DNA of 64,000 nt from Desulfitibacter sp. BRH_c19 (GTDB taxonomy: Bacteria > Bacillota > DSM-16504 > Desulfitibacterales > Desulfitibacteraceae), in the NCBI GenBank assembly GCA_001515945.1, contig LOER01000011.1:1-64000 (forward strand). Direction: 5' to 3'. Both the position numbers and the translations under genes were made by a program. The notes beneath the pieces are model-generated. The model was not told the origin of the DNA and did no database searches. It worked only from the letters and a program-made list of their open reading frames with translations. Below, one piece after another: positions 16,349-25,702 of this stretch. Each line of letters opens with the position of its first letter. The first letter of the stretch is position 1.

Positions 16349-17158
16349 ATGTATAAGGTAATAGGTATACGATTTAAAAAAGCAGGCAAAATATATTATT
16401 TTGATCCTGGTAAATTTGATCTCTCTGTGGGCAATAATGTAGTTGTGGAGACTGCTAGAGGGCTTGAATATGGGGAAGTAGTGATTGGAATAAAAGAGGT
16501 GACAGAAGAAGAAGTAGTTTTACCTCTTAAAAATGTGGTTAGAAAAGCAACAGAAGAAGATGAAAAACAGGCAGAAGACAATCTTCAGAAGGAACAAGAG
16601 GCCTTTGAAGCATGTCAGAATAAAATTGATGAGCATCAATTGCCAATGAAACTAGTAGATGTGGAATATACTTTTGATGTAAGTAAAATAATATTTTATT
16701 TTACTGCTGAGGGTAGGGTTGATTTCAGAGAGTTGGTTAAAGACCTTGCAAGTATTTTTAGAACTAGAATAGAGCTTAGACAAATTGGAGTAAGGGACGA
16801 AGCAAAAATGCTTGGTGGTTTGGGCTCTTGCGGTCGGGTTTTATGTTGTCATTCTTTTTTAGGGGATTTTGAACCAGTTTCAATAAGAATGGCAAAGGAC
16901 CAGAACTTATCTTTAAGTCCTAGTAAAATATCTGGCATATGTGGACGACTCATGTGTTGCTTAAAATATGAAAATGACTTTTATCAAGAGGAAAGAAAAA
17001 ATGCACCGAATGTAGGAAAGATAGTTAAGACTCCACAGGGAACTGGAAAAATCATAGATGTTAACATTCTTAAGTCCACAGTAAAGGTGGAAATGACTGA
17101 AGATGTCCAGATTCTAGATTTTGGGTTTGGGGAAATTGAAGAAGTCCAAACCAAGTAG
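16349..17158 (+). CDS. ricT: RicT/YaaT (PSP1 domain) protein
   Basis: A 269-aa PSP1-domain protein. In B. subtilis RicT (YaaT) forms the RicAFT complex with [4Fe-4S] clusters, stimulating Spo0A activation, competence and RNase Y-dependent mRNA maturation. The PSP1 domain spans about 60-150. Conserved cysteines follow in GSCGRVLCC (about 166-174) and GRLMCC (about 196-201). It lies between holB and yabA, the conserved position. Partners RicA and RicF are not in this window. Confidence 0.93.
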   Translation: MYKVIGIRFKKAGKIYYFDPGKFDLSVGNNVVVETARGLEYGEVVIGIKEVTEEEVVLPLKNVVRKATEEDEKQAEDNLQKEQEAFEACQNKIDEHQLPMKLVDVEYTFDVSKIIFYFTAEGRVDFRELVKDLASIFRTRIELRQIGVRDEAKMLGGLGSCGRVLCCHSFLGDFEPVSIRMAKDQNLSLSPSKISGICGRLMCCLKYENDFYQEERKNAPNVGKIVKTPQGTGKIIDVNILKSTVKVEMTEDVQILDFGFGEIEEVQTK

Positions 17159-17174
17159 ATTGGAGTTGGTCTAA

Positions 17175-17480
17175 ATGAAACTTACAGAATCCATAATGGA
17201 AATGGAACAAAAACTTGAGGGCATGCTTAAGGAAATTAGAGATCTAAAAATGCACGTTTATGCCTTGGAACAACAAAACGAATTACTACTTGCACGTATT
17301 TATAATGATGACACAGAAGATAGAGGTTATGCGAATTTACAGAAGTTATATAAGGAAGGCTTTCATATTTGTCCAGCACAATTTGGGGGTATTAGATCTG
17401 AAGGAAAGGACTGCCTTTTTTGTCTAGGATTTTTTAAAAAACAGTTTTCCGCGGATTCCCCTAAAGAAGGCTTAAAATGA
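17175..17480 (+). CDS. yabA: Replication initiation control protein YabA
   Basis: In Bacillus YabA binds DnaA and the DNA clamp DnaN to limit over-initiation. The 101-aa protein has an N-terminal leucine-zipper-like coiled coil (about 1-45) and a C-terminal zinc-binding domain with HICPAQFG (about 57-64) and CLFC (about 78-81). The last 4 nt overlap the start of the next gene. Confidence 0.9.
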   Translation: MKLTESIMEMEQKLEGMLKEIRDLKMHVYALEQQNELLLARIYNDDTEDRGYANLQKLYKEGFHICPAQFGGIRSEGKDCLFCLGFFKKQFSADSPKEGLK

Positions 17481-18115
17481 TCTTGCTTGAAGGTGAGAGG
17501 CTTGAAGATATAGGTTCAGGTCTAAAAATAATTCAGAATAAGGAATATTATAGGTTTTCCGAGGATAGTGTTTTGCTAGTGCATTTTATAGGGTTTCATC
17601 CAGGGGATAGTATACTAGATCTGGGGACAGGATCGGGGATAATACCCCTATTATTGATTCAAAGAGAAAATAATTTGAAGATAACTGGCATTGAAATTCA
17701 AAAAGAACTTGCTTATATGGCACAAAGAAGTATTGAATATAATAATTTTGAAAAAAGTATAAGTATTATCCAAGGGGATTTAAGAGATTCAGCAAGACTA
17801 TTTGGCAACAAAAAATGGGACCGGGTTGTCACTAACCCACCGTATTTTCGTGTAAATGAAGGAAGGGTTAGTCCCAAGGAAAATATAGCAATAGCACGAC
17901 ATGAAATAAAGTGTACCCTAGAAGAGATTATAGAAACTGCAAGCTCACTTCTAAAAGCACAGGGCAGTTTTTATATTGTCCATAGATATGATAGATTACT
18001 GGAGATATTATTATTATGCAGAAAAAATGGCCTTTTCCCTACCAGGGAACAGCCTATTTCTGCACAAGTAAAAAAGAGTCCGCATTTGATCCTGGTTGAA
18101 TGCCGTAAAACATAG
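17477..18115 (+). CDS. yabB: tRNA1(Val) adenine-N6 methyltransferase family protein (YabB)
   Basis: SAM-dependent methyltransferase of 212 aa. Motif I is [14 protein letters not shown] (about 44-57), and the catalytic NPPY for N6-adenine methylation is at about 121-124 (VTNPPYF). The family includes TrmN6, which methylates A37 of tRNA-Val in E. coli; the substrate of YabB in Firmicutes is presumed by similarity. It overlaps yabA by 4 nt. Confidence 0.88.
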   Translation: MILLEGERLEDIGSGLKIIQNKEYYRFSEDSVLLVHFIGFHPGDSILDLGTGSGIIPLLLIQRENNLKITGIEIQKELAYMAQRSIEYNNFEKSISIIQGDLRDSARLFGNKKWDRVVTNPPYFRVNEGRVSPKENIAIARHEIKCTLEEIIETASSLLKAQGSFYIVHRYDRLLEILLLCRKNGLFPTREQPISAQVKKSPHLILVECRKT

Positions 18116-18144
18116 TTCAAAATTAACGGAAAAGGATTTTGCCC

Positions 18145-18984
18145 ATGGAAACTGGAAACCTATATCTATGTGCTACTCCAATTGGCAATTTAGAAGACAT
18201 AACATATAGAGCTGTACGTATTCTAAATGAGGTTGATTTGGTAGCAGCAGAAGATACCAGACAAAGTCTTAAATTATTTAACTATTATGAAATAAAAACG
18301 GCTATTACTAGCTATCATAAATTCAATATTAAACAAAAGACTCCCTTTCTTATTACAAAACTACAGGAGGGGCTTAATATTGCGGTAGTTTCCGATGCTG
18401 GCTTACCTGGAATTTCAGATCCTGGTGTTGAGTTGGTAGCAGAGGCAATTGAAAATAATATTAAAGTAATACCAATCCCAGGGCCTTCGGCTGTGACTAC
18501 GGCTTTGGTAGCTTCAGGTTTAGATACAAATTCTTTTTCCTTCTATGGCTTTATGCCCTCAAAAAAATCGGGGAGAAAGAAGTTTTTGAAAAGACTTGCT
18601 AAGGAAGAAAATACTCTAATTTTCTATGAATCTCCCCATAGAATTATTGATACACTAGAAATCATCTATGATGTTTTTGGAGAACGTAATGCCTGTGTTT
18701 CTAGGGAGCTTACAAAAAAGTTTGAAGAGTTTCGTAGGGGAACTATACCAGATTTGATAAATTATTATAAACAAGCTGGAGTGAAGGGTGAGATAACTTT
18801 GGTGGTTTCGGGAGCAGATACTAACGAAACTGATGATCCAATAGAAACTAGTGTGCTTTTAGGTAAAGTGGATGAATTAATTGAGGATGGGATTCCAAAA
18901 AAAGAGGCTCTTAAAACTATTGCTAAAGAGTATAATGTTTCTAAGAGGGAACTATACCAAGAGTATGAAAGTAAGCCAAAATAA
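18145..18984 (+). CDS. rsmI: 16S rRNA (cytidine-1402-2'-O)-methyltransferase
   Basis: Uses SAM to 2'-O-methylate C1402 of 16S rRNA in the decoding centre. The 279-aa tetrapyrrole-methylase fold has ATPIGNLEDIT (about 8-18), AAEDTR, SDAGLPGISDPG (about 79-90), IPGPSA and FYESPHR, all typical of RsmI. Start ATG 18145 is preferred over TTG 18139 because AAAGGA (18131-18136) is correctly spaced. It ends the tmk operon at a terminator. Confidence 0.95.
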   Translation: METGNLYLCATPIGNLEDITYRAVRILNEVDLVAAEDTRQSLKLFNYYEIKTAITSYHKFNIKQKTPFLITKLQEGLNIAVVSDAGLPGISDPGVELVAEAIENNIKVIPIPGPSAVTTALVASGLDTNSFSFYGFMPSKKSGRKKFLKRLAKEENTLIFYESPHRIIDTLEIIYDVFGERNACVSRELTKKFEEFRRGTIPDLINYYKQAGVKGEITLVVSGADTNETDDPIETSVLLGKVDELIEDGIPKKEALKTIAKEYNVSKRELYQEYESKPK

Positions 18985-18987
18985 AAG

Positions 18988-19010
18988 ACCGTGCATGTGC
19001 ACGGTTTTTT
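18988..19010 (+). terminator. Rho-independent terminator after rsmI
   Basis: Stem ACCGTGCA (18988-18995) with TGCACGGT (18998-19005), followed by a T run. It ends the yaaO-to-rsmI operon. Confidence 0.92.
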
Positions 19011-19027
19011 AGATAAGTTGTATTTAC

Positions 19028-19045
19028 ACTATCAGAAACTATAAC
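19028..19045 (+). repeat. Post-terminator repeat, copy 1 (ACTATCAGAAANTATAA)
   Basis: CACTATCAGAAACTATAAC is one of three near-identical short sequences in the window (others at 28701 and 56201). Each lies just 3' of a Rho-independent terminator. Confidence 0.5.
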
Positions 19046-19127
19046 CAAAACTTGGCGTCCCACATGGACTGGTGTCTACGATTATAAAATACACAATCTT
19101 AGAGCTGCTAGCGCAAACCAAGATTTT

Positions 19128-19379
19128 TTAGGAAGCCTGGGAACTCATTGTTTTAGCACATTCGCTACAAACATTTTTCCCTTTGAAGTTAGTAATGTTT
19201 TCAGCATTGCCACAGAACACACAGGCTGGTTCATACTTTTTAAGGATGATTTTTTCGCTATCGACATAAATCTCTAAAGCGTCTTTTTCATCAATGCCTA
19301 GGGTTCTTCGAAGTTCAATTGGTATTACTACTCTCCCAAGTTCGTCTACCTTACGTACTATACCTGTAGATTTTAACAT
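19128..19379 (-). CDS. abrB: AbrB/SpoVT-family transition-state regulator with C-terminal zinc ribbon
   Basis: DNA-binding regulator of 83 aa. The swapped-hairpin AbrB domain (about 1-50) has VRKVDELGRVVIPIELR and LGIDEKDALEIYVD. The C-terminal half has two Cys pairs (CVFCGN and CSEC), as in clostridial AbrB, unlike the Cys-poor B. subtilis C-terminus. Start ATG at 19379 follows GGAGGGG; a longer frame to 19406 lacks a ribosome site. Located between rsmI and metG, on the opposite strand, the same relative place and orientation as in B. subtilis. Confidence 0.92.
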   Translation of the reverse strand: MLKSTGIVRKVDELGRVVIPIELRRTLGIDEKDALEIYVDSEKIILKKYEPACVFCGNAENITNFKGKNVCSECAKTMSSQAS

Positions 19380-19503
19380 ATTTTTTCCCCTCCTCTTTTT
19401 CAACAATCTTCGACATCTTATCTAAATGGTACCAATGATGGTATTAAAAGTCAATACATAATTTTACTTATTCCTACATTATTTTCATGTTTTTAGGGCA
19501 CAC

Positions 19504-19532
19504 TTGACAGGAAACCATATATTACCTATAAT
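19504..19532 (+). promoter_or_regulatory. Consensus sigma-A promoter of metG
   Basis: A perfect -35 (TTGACA, 19504-19509) and -10 (TATAAT, 19527-19532) with the ideal 17-bp spacer. About 110 nt of leader follow, with a small hairpin (CACCT/AGGTG near 19566-19580). I looked for a T-box in this leader and did not find the conserved core. Confidence 0.88.
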
Positions 19533-19659
19533 ATGGTTGTCGTATGTGTGATTTTGTAGGTCTTTCACCTGCTTTAGGTGGGGCCTTTTCTTATATGTAA
19601 CTAGTTTGCAAAAAGGTGGCACAGGAATGTCCCACAACTATAGATAGGAGGAATTATAA

Positions 19660-21603
19660 ATGAGTAATAAAGAAAGGTTTTATGTAACGACTCCCATATA
19701 CTATCCAAGTGACAGGTTACACATTGGCCACGCACTCACTACTACAATGGCCGATACCCTAGCCCGTTATAACAGACTTAAAGGTAAGGAAGTTTGGTTT
19801 CTGACAGGATCAGATGAGCATGGCCAGAAAATACAAAGAAAAGCTGAAGAAGTGGGCGTCACCCCTATTCAATATGTGGATAAGATTGTAGCGACTTTTC
19901 AACACTTGTGGGAACAGTTAGATATTCAGTATGATGATTTTATTAGAACTTCAGAAGATAGACATAAAGAGGTTGTACAGTACATATTTAAGAAGATATA
20001 TGATAGTGGGGATATCTATAAATCAGAATATGAAGGTTGGTATTGTACTCCATGTGAAACCTTTTGGGGTAAGCGCCAGGTTGGTGACGAAAAACTTTGC
20101 CCAGATTGTTCAAGACCAGTAGAGTTGCTAAAAGAAGAAAGTTACTTTTTTAAGATGAGCAAGTATGCAGATAGACTTTTGGAATTTATAGAAAATAATC
20201 CTGACTTTATACAACCAGTTACCCGGCGGAATGAAATGGTTAATTTTATTAAACAGGGCCTAGAAGATTTATGCGTTTCTAGAACTACATTTAAATGGGG
20301 CATTCCTGTTCCCATTGATGATAAACACGTAATTTATGTATGGTTTGATGCTTTGACAAACTATATATCCGCTTTAGGCTACTCGACGGATGATGATGAG
20401 AAGTTTCAGAAGTTCTGGCCAAGTGCAGTACATCTTGTTGGCAAGGACATTGTAAGATTTCATACAATAATCTGGCCAATAATCCTTATGGCTGCAGACA
20501 TACCACTACCTCAAAAGGTTTTTGGCCATGGATGGTTGCTTGTTGGTGGAGGAAAAATGTCAAAGTCAAAGGGCAATGTTGTAGATCCTCTTGTACTTGT
20601 AGATAAGTATGGTAGTGATGCAATTCGTTATTTCCTTCTAAGAGAAATGCCTTTTGGTTCTGATGGATACTATTCTGAAGAAATCTTAATTGAGAGAATT
20701 AATACTGACTTGGCAAATGATTTTGGTAATCTCTTGAGTAGAAGTACTGCAATGGTAAATAAATTCTGTAATGGTGAAGTTCCACTGTTAGGGGAACTTG
20801 AAGCAATAGATGAGGAATTAAAGAAGATGGCACTAGAGCTACCTGGAAAAGTGGATAAGCTCCTAGATACCCTCCAGTTTAATGCCGCTTTGGATGAAAT
20901 CTGGAAGTTAGTTAATAGAGCCAATAAGTATATTGATGAAACAGCTCCTTGGGCTCTTGCTAAAAATGCTGATACCAGGGATAGGCTAAGTACAGTCCTT
21001 CATACTTTGGTAGAAGTAATTAGATTTGTTACTATTTTGACTAGCCCATTTATGCCGAAAACACCAGCTAAGGTTTGGGATCAATTAGGAATTACCCATA
21101 AAGAGAATATTCAAAATTGGGATAGCCTAACTAAATGGGGAGTTGTTCCTGCAGGGACAAAAATAAATAGAGGAGATCCTCTGTTCCCAAGGCTTGATAA
21201 GGAACAAATGCTTCTAGCAACTGAAGAAGTTGAAAATCCAGCTGCAAAAGAAGTAGAGGAAAAGAAAATTGAAATACTTTCTGAAATATCAATTGAAGAC
21301 TTTATGAAAGTAGACTTAAGAATAGCAGAGGTTTTAGAAGCAGAAAAAGTAGAAAAGGCAGATAAACTACTAAAGCTCAAACTAAAAATGGGTTCAGAAG
21401 AAAGAACAGTTGTGGCTGGAATTGCAAAATACTATGAACCTGAAAAACTAGTGGGTAAAAAGGTTGCTTTTGTCGCAAATCTAAAGCCAGCTAAGCTGAG
21501 GGGTATTATGTCTCAGGGTATGATTTTAGCAGCCTCTGATGATGATAATTTGGCCCTTTTAACACCTGAAAAAGACTTGCCTAGTGGGGCAAAGATAAAA
21601 TGA
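19660..21603 (+). CDS. metG: Methionyl-tRNA synthetase
   Basis: Charges tRNA-Met with methionine. The 647-aa class I synthetase has the HIGH motif (HIGHALTT, about 21-28), the zinc knuckle CTPCETFW...CPDCSRP (about 128-150), the KMSKS loop (KMSKSKGNV, about 298-306), the anticodon-binding domain, and a C-terminal EMAP/Trbp111 tRNA-binding domain (about 545-647). Cytoplasmic and essential. Its stop overlaps the tatD start by 4 nt. Confidence 0.97.
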   Translation: MSNKERFYVTTPIYYPSDRLHIGHALTTTMADTLARYNRLKGKEVWFLTGSDEHGQKIQRKAEEVGVTPIQYVDKIVATFQHLWEQLDIQYDDFIRTSEDRHKEVVQYIFKKIYDSGDIYKSEYEGWYCTPCETFWGKRQVGDEKLCPDCSRPVELLKEESYFFKMSKYADRLLEFIENNPDFIQPVTRRNEMVNFIKQGLEDLCVSRTTFKWGIPVPIDDKHVIYVWFDALTNYISALGYSTDDDEKFQKFWPSAVHLVGKDIVRFHTIIWPIILMAADIPLPQKVFGHGWLLVGGGKMSKSKGNVVDPLVLVDKYGSDAIRYFLLREMPFGSDGYYSEEILIERINTDLANDFGNLLSRSTAMVNKFCNGEVPLLGELEAIDEELKKMALELPGKVDKLLDTLQFNAALDEIWKLVNRANKYIDETAPWALAKNADTRDRLSTVLHTLVEVIRFVTILTSPFMPKTPAKVWDQLGITHKENIQNWDSLTKWGVVPAGTKINRGDPLFPRLDKEQMLLATEEVENPAAKEVEEKKIEILSEISIEDFMKVDLRIAEVLEAEKVEKADKLLKLKLKMGSEERTVVAGIAKYYEPEKLVGKKVAFVANLKPAKLRGIMSQGMILAASDDDNLALLTPEKDLPSGAKIK

Positions 21604-22373
21604 TAGAGTTATTTGATTCCCATGCCCACTTAAACAATGAAAAATTTATAGATGATTTAGATGAGGTCATTTTAAGAGCAGCTACAAATCAAGTGTCTTT
21701 TATTCTTAATGTTGGTTGGGATATAGAATCTAGTAAGAAGGCAGTTGAGCTAGCAGAAAAATATCCTAATCAATACGCAGCAGTTGGAATACATCCCCAT
21801 GATGCGGAAGACTACGGTGAAATGGAGGAAAGAATTCTCGAACACCTTGCTGCAAACAAAAAGGTTGTTGCAATAGGTGAGACTGGTCTTGATTATTATA
21901 GAAACCTTTCACCAAAGGAAGTACAAAGAGATGCATTTAAAAGGCAGATTGCTCTAGCCAAAAGAGTTAAAAAACCATTAATAATCCATGATAGGGATGC
22001 CCATCAAGAAGTTATGGAAATTCTAAAGGAAGAGAAAGCTTCTGAAGTAGGAATAGTATTACATTGTTTCTCTGGAAGTTCCCAGATGGCACTTGAGTGT
22101 ATAAAAATGGGATGGTTTATATCTCTTGCAGGGCCTGTAACCTATCCAAATGCTGTCAAACCTGTCCAGGTAGCGGAAGTAGTACCCATTGACAAGTTAT
22201 TCATAGAAACTGACTGCCCATATCTTGGTCCCCAATCAGTAAGGGGTAAAAGAAATGAACCAGCCAATGTAAAACATGTGGCAGAAAAAATTGCCCAGGT
22301 AAGAAAAAAAACCATAGAAGAAATAGCATATCATACGACTGAAAACGCAAAAAAGTTTTTTAAGATATCTTAA
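21600..22373 (+). CDS. tatD: TatD-family metal-dependent hydrolase
   Basis: A 257-aa TIM-barrel hydrolase of the TatD/YcfH group, which act as metal-dependent DNases or D-aminoacyl-type hydrolases; YabD is the Bacillus equivalent. Metal ligands are visible as DSHAHLN (about 5-11), GETGLDYYR (about 93-101), HDRDAH, HCFSG and ETDCPYLGP. Translationally coupled to metG. Confidence 0.93.
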   Translation: MIELFDSHAHLNNEKFIDDLDEVILRAATNQVSFILNVGWDIESSKKAVELAEKYPNQYAAVGIHPHDAEDYGEMEERILEHLAANKKVVAIGETGLDYYRNLSPKEVQRDAFKRQIALAKRVKKPLIIHDRDAHQEVMEILKEEKASEVGIVLHCFSGSSQMALECIKMGWFISLAGPVTYPNAVKPVQVAEVVPIDKLFIETDCPYLGPQSVRGKRNEPANVKHVAEKIAQVRKKTIEEIAYHTTENAKKFFKIS

Positions 22374-22390
22374 AAAGAAACGAAAAGCAA

Positions 22391-22424
22391 AGCAACCTAT
22401 CATTAAGGTAGGTTGTTTTTTTTT
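22391..22424 (+). terminator. Rho-independent terminator after tatD
   Basis: Stem AACCTAT (22394-22400) with GTAGGTT (22408-22414) and an 8-residue T run. It ends the metG-tatD operon. Confidence 0.82.
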
Positions 22425-22534
22425 GCCCTTAAAACCATACCTGACTAAAAATGGAAGACTATGGAAACAATAGGAAGGCAAATTAATTACCCCTATTAAA
22501 AATCAAGGAGGCAGGGGTTTTAGAGGTGAGAGAT

Positions 22535-23536
22535 ATGAAAGACTTAAAAGAAAGAATTGAAAGATTTATTAGTAAGGAAACAATTGTTACTACACTTGTT
22601 TTTGTGAGTTTAATACTGATGATTGCATTAGGTGCAGCCTTAGCGCCTAAAGAAGTAATTATATATCATCAAAATAATATGGAAAAAGTATATACTACAT
22701 CCCAAACTGTTGGAGAAGTGATAAATGAAGTAGGAATAGATAAAACACAGGAAATATTTGTAGTGCCAAACTTAGATGCAAAAATTATAGCAGGAATGGA
22801 AGTTCATATATTTGAAACTGAAGTACTAAATGTCTATGTAGATCAAAAAGAAGAAAAAATTTCCATGCCAATTGTGAATATGGGGTATCTTCTGCAGAGA
22901 CAAGGAATAGTCTTAGAAGAGAATGATAAACTTGAAAGCAATATTTTTGTGGATGAAGAGGTAAAGTACGTTAATGTTATTCGAGTTAAGACAGAAACCC
23001 TTGAAAGAGATGTAGAAATAGCTTTTAATACAGCGCTACAGCCTAATCATGAGCTATTTAGAGGAGAGAGAAACATAATAAGTCCTGGAGAAAAAGGATT
23101 AAAGAAGGAATTTGTACAAGTAACCTATGAAAACAATGTGCCAATAAAGGAAGAAGTTTTAAATGAAGAAATAATTAAGCAGCCTCAAAACCAAATAATG
23201 GAGTTTGGAACCAAAGAAAGGATCCAAAACGCATCAAGATATGGTGGACTAGCTGAAACTCAAAGAGTTGCAAAGGAAATGGTTGTTGAGTCAACAGCCT
23301 ATACACATACGGGAAATACGACATATACTGGAATATGGCCTTATGAAGGTATTGTTGCAGTTGATCCTAAAGTCATTCCATTAGGTACTAAAATGTATGT
23401 GGAAGGTTACGGATATGCAACTGCCGCTGATACGGGTGGTCTGATTAAAGGAAATATAATAGATGTGTTTATGGATACCCATGACAAGGCAGTTACCTGG
23501 GGCAGGCGTGAGGTAAAAATTTACATTTTAGAGTGA
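22535..23536 (+). CDS. YabE-like G5/3D domain protein (first copy)
   Basis: A 333-aa surface protein anchored by one N-terminal transmembrane helix (about 13-35). It carries DUF348 repeats (about 40-150), a G5 domain (about 150-215), and a C-terminal 3D domain (about 245-333) with the three conserved aspartates in VAVDPKVIPLG, AADTGG and IDVFMDT. This is the YabE/Rpf-like layout; 3D domains cleave peptidoglycan as lytic transglycosylases. Start ATG 22535 follows GAGGTGA. Its stop TGA lies inside a dispersed element. A paralogue follows. Confidence 0.88.
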   Translation: MKDLKERIERFISKETIVTTLVFVSLILMIALGAALAPKEVIIYHQNNMEKVYTTSQTVGEVINEVGIDKTQEIFVVPNLDAKIIAGMEVHIFETEVLNVYVDQKEEKISMPIVNMGYLLQRQGIVLEENDKLESNIFVDEEVKYVNVIRVKTETLERDVEIAFNTALQPNHELFRGERNIISPGEKGLKKEFVQVTYENNVPIKEEVLNEEIIKQPQNQIMEFGTKERIQNASRYGGLAETQRVAKEMVVESTAYTHTGNTTYTGIWPYEGIVAVDPKVIPLGTKMYVEGYGYATAADTGGLIKGNIIDVFMDTHDKAVTWGRREVKIYILE

Positions 23537-23695
23537 ACTCGTTCAGGCAAAGCTGAACATCGGGGAATCAGATGGAGACTCTACTCCACCTGATTTAGCC
23601 ATATTGGGGACATTCCTGGTTCTAGTCACAGGTGTGTCCCCTTTCCTTTAGAGAAGATCCGGTCTTAACCCATATAAAATATTCTGGATAAAATT
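23532..23695 (+). repeat. Dispersed hairpin element, copy A (full length, type 1)
   Basis: About 160 nt of structured non-coding DNA starting AGTGAACTCGTTCAGG, whose TGA is the stop of the preceding gene. It holds three hairpins: GTTCAG/CTGAAC; TCAGATGGAG/CTCCACCTGA; and GGGGACATTCCTG/CAGGTGTGTCCCC. It ends with a conserved tail GGTCTTAACCCATATAAAA...GGATAAA. Near-identical copies lie at 52341 and, with a different middle hairpin, at 58928 and 62504. Confidence 0.8.
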
Positions 23696-23752
23696 GGAAT
23701 TGCCTAATTGATCAACTAAGGATAAAATATAGGTATGCAAGGTGGTGAAGCT

Positions 23753-24715
23753 ATGAGCGGTTTGAAGGGCTGGAAGGGCAAAATTTATCTTAGCCTTGCT
23801 TTAATAGCTCTTGTAATAATACTGGGATTAACAATGGACTATAAAAATATAGTTTTAAAGGTTGATGGACAGGAGATCAGTTCTATCACTACCAAGAGGT
23901 CTGTTGGAGAATTTTTGGAACATAAAAGGATTGATTTAGGCACCCATGATTATATATCAGAAGACCTGGATACCCCTATTACTTCGGGGATGACCGTGGA
24001 AATTGTGAGAGCATTTCCTGTTAATGTTAAGGTGGACTCTACTAATATTACGATACATACAACACCAAAGACTGTAGCTAAGATATTAGCTGATGCAAGC
24101 ATACAAATAGGCGAATTTGATGAGGTCTCGCCCCAACCTGATACTAAAATAACTGCGACGGAAAGCATAAAAATAACGCGTATTATTCAAAAAACTGAGA
24201 CTGTTAATGAAATATTAGAATATGAAACAGAATATCAGGAAGATCCTAGTTTAGATAATGGAGTTACTAAGGTAGTTAAAGAAGGAAAAAAAGGCGAAAT
24301 GGAGCTAATATATAAAGTAACTTTAGTTGATGGGGAAGAAACTGAGCGTATATTAACTGAGGAAAGATTACTTGCAGAACCCATAAATAGGTTGGTTGCC
24401 AAGGGGAGTAGAGATAGAGTAAATGTTGGGTCTGTATCACGTAGTTATAATACTTCAATCACAATGGTTGCTACTGCATATACCCATACTGGTAGCCCTA
24501 CCTCTACAGGAGTTATGCCAAAAAGAGGTACAATAGCAGTTGATCCTAGTATAATACCATTGGGAAGGGAAGTCTTCGTTGAAGGGTATGGCTTGGCCAT
24601 TGCCCAGGATATAGGAGGCTCCATTAAAGGAAATAGAATTGATGTATTTGTTGATACAAACGAGGAAGCACGTAAATGGGGAATAAAAACTGTTAAAGTA
24701 TATTTATTAGATTAA
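23753..24715 (+). CDS. YabE-like G5/3D domain protein (second copy)
   Basis: Paralogue of the preceding protein, 320 aa. It has the same order: N-terminal membrane helix (about 7-27), DUF348 repeats, G5 domain, and C-terminal 3D domain with IAVDPSIIPLG, AQDIGG and IDVFVDT. One aspartate-containing segment reads AQDIGG where the sister has AADTGG. Start ATG 23753 follows GGTGGTG; an earlier ATG at 23735 has no ribosome site. A likely peptidoglycan-remodelling enzyme at the cell surface. Confidence 0.87.
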   Translation: MSGLKGWKGKIYLSLALIALVIILGLTMDYKNIVLKVDGQEISSITTKRSVGEFLEHKRIDLGTHDYISEDLDTPITSGMTVEIVRAFPVNVKVDSTNITIHTTPKTVAKILADASIQIGEFDEVSPQPDTKITATESIKITRIIQKTETVNEILEYETEYQEDPSLDNGVTKVVKEGKKGEMELIYKVTLVDGEETERILTEERLLAEPINRLVAKGSRDRVNVGSVSRSYNTSITMVATAYTHTGSPTSTGVMPKRGTIAVDPSIIPLGREVFVEGYGLAIAQDIGGSIKGNRIDVFVDTNEEARKWGIKTVKVYLLD

Positions 24716-24720
24716 GAGCT

Positions 24721-24761
24721 AAAAGAGTATCTGGTGATGACATCAGATACTCTTTTTAATA
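24721..24761 (+). terminator. Rho-independent terminator
   Basis: A 13-bp stem (24721-24733 with 24744-24756) flanked by A and T runs follows the second YabE-like gene. Confidence 0.92.
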
Positions 24762-24847
24762 ATCTTAGGAATATTTGTAGGGCAACAAAAAGTAGGTTAT
24801 ACTTATACTAAATTTGTATATACTTGTGAAATAGAAAAGAGGATGAA

Positions 24848-25696
24848 ATGGAATTAATGAATGTGGGCAAACTTATGTATCTAATGGATAAGTACGATAT
24901 AAAGCCCAAAAAGAGAATGGGACAGAATTTCTTAATAGATAATAATATAATACAAAAAATTATAAGAGAAGCTGACGTTAATGGAGCAAATGTAGTTGAA
25001 ATAGGACCAGGCATAGGGTCCTTAACCGTTGGATTAGCTCAGGTTGCAAAAAAAGTTATAGCTATTGAATTAGATAAAAAGTTAATTCCTGCACTTGAAG
25101 AAACCGTTGGACAGTATCCTAATGTTGAGATTATTAATGAGGATGCCCTGTCAGTAGATTTTGATGCAATAATGAAAGAGCGGGGAATTGAAGAAGAGTA
25201 CAGTATTGTGGCTAATCTGCCTTATTATATAACTACCCCTATAATTATGTATTTATTAGAAAGTGGATTTAAGGTTGATAAGCTAATATTTATGATACAA
25301 AAAGAAGTGGCTGCTAGGATGGTAGCAAAACCAGCAACAAAGGACTATGGAGCGCTGACTTTAGGCGTACAGTACCATACAGAAGTCTCTCAAGTAGCCA
25401 AAATTCCTCCAACGGTTTTCATCCCTAAGCCAAAAGTTGATTCTGCAGTAATAAAGCTTGTTAAGAGAACCAAACCTTTGGTAGATGTCAAGGATGAACG
25501 ATTTTTATTTCAAATAATCAAGGCTGGCTTTGGTAAAAGACGAAAAACCCTACTTAACAGTTTGTCCAACTCTCCACTAGGGTTAACAAGAGAAGCTATT
25601 ACAGAGGCATGTTTAATTAGTGACATTAGTCCTCAGAAAAGAATGGAAGAGTTATCTTTGCAAGAGATAGCTAATTTAGCTGTTCACCTTGCTTAA
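24848..25696 (+). CDS. rsmA: 16S rRNA dimethyladenosine transferase (KsgA)
   Basis: Dimethylates A1518 and A1519 in helix 45 of 16S rRNA. The 282-aa enzyme has MGQNFLID (about 19-26), SAM motif VVEIGPGIGSLT (about 47-58), and the catalytic NLPYYITTPI (about 120-129). In Bacillus ksgA follows yabE-rnmV; here no rnmV (RNase M5) gene lies between. Ribosome site GAGG precedes the ATG. Confidence 0.96.
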   Translation: MELMNVGKLMYLMDKYDIKPKKRMGQNFLIDNNIIQKIIREADVNGANVVEIGPGIGSLTVGLAQVAKKVIAIELDKKLIPALEETVGQYPNVEIINEDALSVDFDAIMKERGIEEEYSIVANLPYYITTPIIMYLLESGFKVDKLIFMIQKEVAARMVAKPATKDYGALTLGVQYHTEVSQVAKIPPTVFIPKPKVDSAVIKLVKRTKPLVDVKDERFLFQIIKAGFGKRRKTLLNSLSNSPLGLTREAITEACLISDISPQKRMEELSLQEIANLAVHLA

Positions 25697-25702
25697 AAGA
25701 GG

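Noticed and set aside
19533-19659. T-box leader for metG
   Set aside because: AAGGTGGCAC near 19612 resembles part of the T-box antiterminator sequence, but the full core and a terminator are missing.
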